Source: Hirudinaria manillensis
Lineage: Eukaryota; Annelida; Clitellata; Hirudinida; Hirudinidae
Length of the DNA stretch: 64,000 nucleotides
Assembly: GCA_034509925.1 (NCBI GenBank)
Contig: CM067528.1
Coordinates: forward strand, 11,443,501 to 11,507,500
Reading direction: 5' to 3'
The position numbers and the translations under genes are program-made. Below, piece after piece: positions 62,654-64,000 of the stretch. The stretch's first letter is position 1. Each line of letters begins with the position of its first letter. The notes under the pieces were generated by a model. It was not told where the DNA came from, ran no database searches, and worked only from the letters and a program-made list of their open reading frames with translations.

Positions 62654-62872
62654 TCCACTCCTCCATCTATTCCTTCATTCATTCCTTCATCCACTCCTCC
62701 ATCTATTCCTTCATTCATTCCTTCATCCATTCCTTCATCCATTCCTTCATCCATTCTTTCATCCATTCCTTCATTCATTCCTTCATCCATTCCTTCATCC
62801 ATTCCTTCATCCAATCCTTCATTCATTCCTTCATCCATTCCTTCATTCTTTCCTCCATCCGTTCGTTCCTTC
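62654..62872. repeat. Minisatellite built on TCCATTCCTTCA
   Basis: About 18 tandem 12-base units with TCATTC and CTCC variants, including a larger 36-48-base higher-order pattern. Both strands stay open (SIPSFIPS and DEGMNEGM repeats), a by-product of the 12-base period, not evidence of a gene. Confidence 0.9.
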
Positions 62873-62919
62873 GTTCCCAGCAACGGATAACATTCATCCA
62901 ATCATCCACACCACCTTAT

Positions 62920-62980
62920 CCTTATCATCACCATCATCGTCGTCGTCATCATCATTGTTTTCGTCGTCGTCGTCGTCACC
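62920..62980. repeat. CAT/CGT microsatellite
   Basis: TCATCG/TCG triplets, the same sequence type seen in the V-ATPase introns. Confidence 0.8.
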
Positions 62981-63099
62981 ACTGACACCAATTTGAACAT
63001 CAACAATCAGTATGATCCTCTCGGATAATATGAGCAATAAAATGGACCAGACGTTACAATGCATTCGATGATCATTACTGCTTAATATTAGTGACGACG

Positions 63100-63436
<337 letters not shown>

Positions 63437-63535
63437 TAACGATAATAATGACAGCATTAACAAAGTGAACACTAAACGTCACTGCAAATAATTACTGGGT
63501 ATGAATCGGACATTTTTCTATGAGAACCGAGGATC

Positions 63536-63615
63536 ACCATCATCATCATCACCACCACCATCGTCGTCGTCATCATCATCATCATCATCGTCATCGTCAT
63601 CATCACCATCACAGT
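63536..63615. repeat. CAT/CAC/CGT triplet tract
   Basis: Mixed CAT, CAC and CGT triplets. From here to 64000 nothing else is recognised apart from ATT triplets at the very end. Confidence 0.85.
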
Positions 63616-64000
63616 CACGAACACTATCAGACGACTTAGTACGAACGTGTTAAGCGAATTACAATTTTTTGGCCGAATTATGATTTTCCTAAATTATTTT
63701 AAAATAAAAATCAAAAAATCAGAAAATCATAAAAAAATTGAAAAGAAAATAAAAGAAAAGGTGTTTGCAAGATGTTGCTGCCAATGTATGAAGAGTCTTT
63801 TAAGTGACTTTCTGTCGAGAACAAAAGAAGTTACGAACGGGTACAAACCAGGGGTCGCTTGGGTGTTTCATAGTCTATTGGGAATCTGCATAATTATTAC
63901 GTTCTCGATGTAGTGCCGTCATTACTACAGATGTCATTATGCTATCATTAATCTGTTATTATTATTATTATTTATTATTATTAATATTTATTATTATTTA

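Noticed and set aside
62551..62901. DEGMNEGM-type repeat protein
   Set aside because: A 12-base minisatellite is open in several frames on both strands; no flanking coding signal.

Overview
The window comes from an AT-rich animal nuclear genome. Genes are split by many short introns with GT-AG borders (one GC-AG). Triplet microsatellites (ATT/AAT and CAT/CGT) are everywhere, and there are no operons or bacterial signals. The gene set (apolipophorin-type lipid carrier, Suppressor of fused, KLF10/11-type factor, CUB/LDLR receptor) and a TATA box followed by a TCAGT-type initiator at one gene suggest an arthropod. The species cannot be named from the sequence alone.

Layout. 1-9853 (-): 5' half of a large lipid transfer protein of the apolipophorin family, about 20 exons, running off the left edge. 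10-16 kb: repeat-rich spacer with a possible three-exon small peptide gene, a degraded copy of the V-ATPase 3' end and an antisense HECT-like pseudogene. 16419-24551 (+): complete V-ATPase subunit a gene, 22 coding exons, 839 codons, every splice phase checked by hand. 24.6-25.3 kb: a second antisense HECT-like remnant and another broken copy of the V-ATPase last exon. 25488-27047 (-): IST1 (ESCRT-III). 28001-31260 (-): Suppressor of fused, a Hedgehog pathway inhibitor. 32038-37083 (-): CUB/LDLR-A transmembrane receptor of the LRP3/10/12 group. 37478-39544 (-): intronless 688-residue protein with a HECT N-lobe but no catalytic C-lobe; it is the intact relative of the two pseudogenes. About 40.2 kb (-): LINE endonuclease scrap. 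40960-43650 (-): KLF10/11-type zinc finger factor with an upstream cluster of CCAAT boxes and paired E-boxes. 47117-51027 and 52849-56726 (+): tandem type-2 malate/lactate dehydrogenase genes with signs of gene conversion in one exon. 57982-59848 (+): EF-hand protein, first exon not found. 61379-62257 (-): 3' exons of a probable proteoglycan core protein, glypican-like. The right end is mostly microsatellite and minisatellite DNA.

The genes do not form one pathway. The most unusual features are three. First, a duplicated module joins the V-ATPase 3' end to an antisense HECT-like sequence. Second, the surviving HECT relative has lost its catalytic lobe. Third, the V-ATPase gene contains a 105-base intron made mostly of microsatellite that is stop-free and in frame, so retention would insert a serine tract. 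All exon joins are read by eye and have no transcript support.
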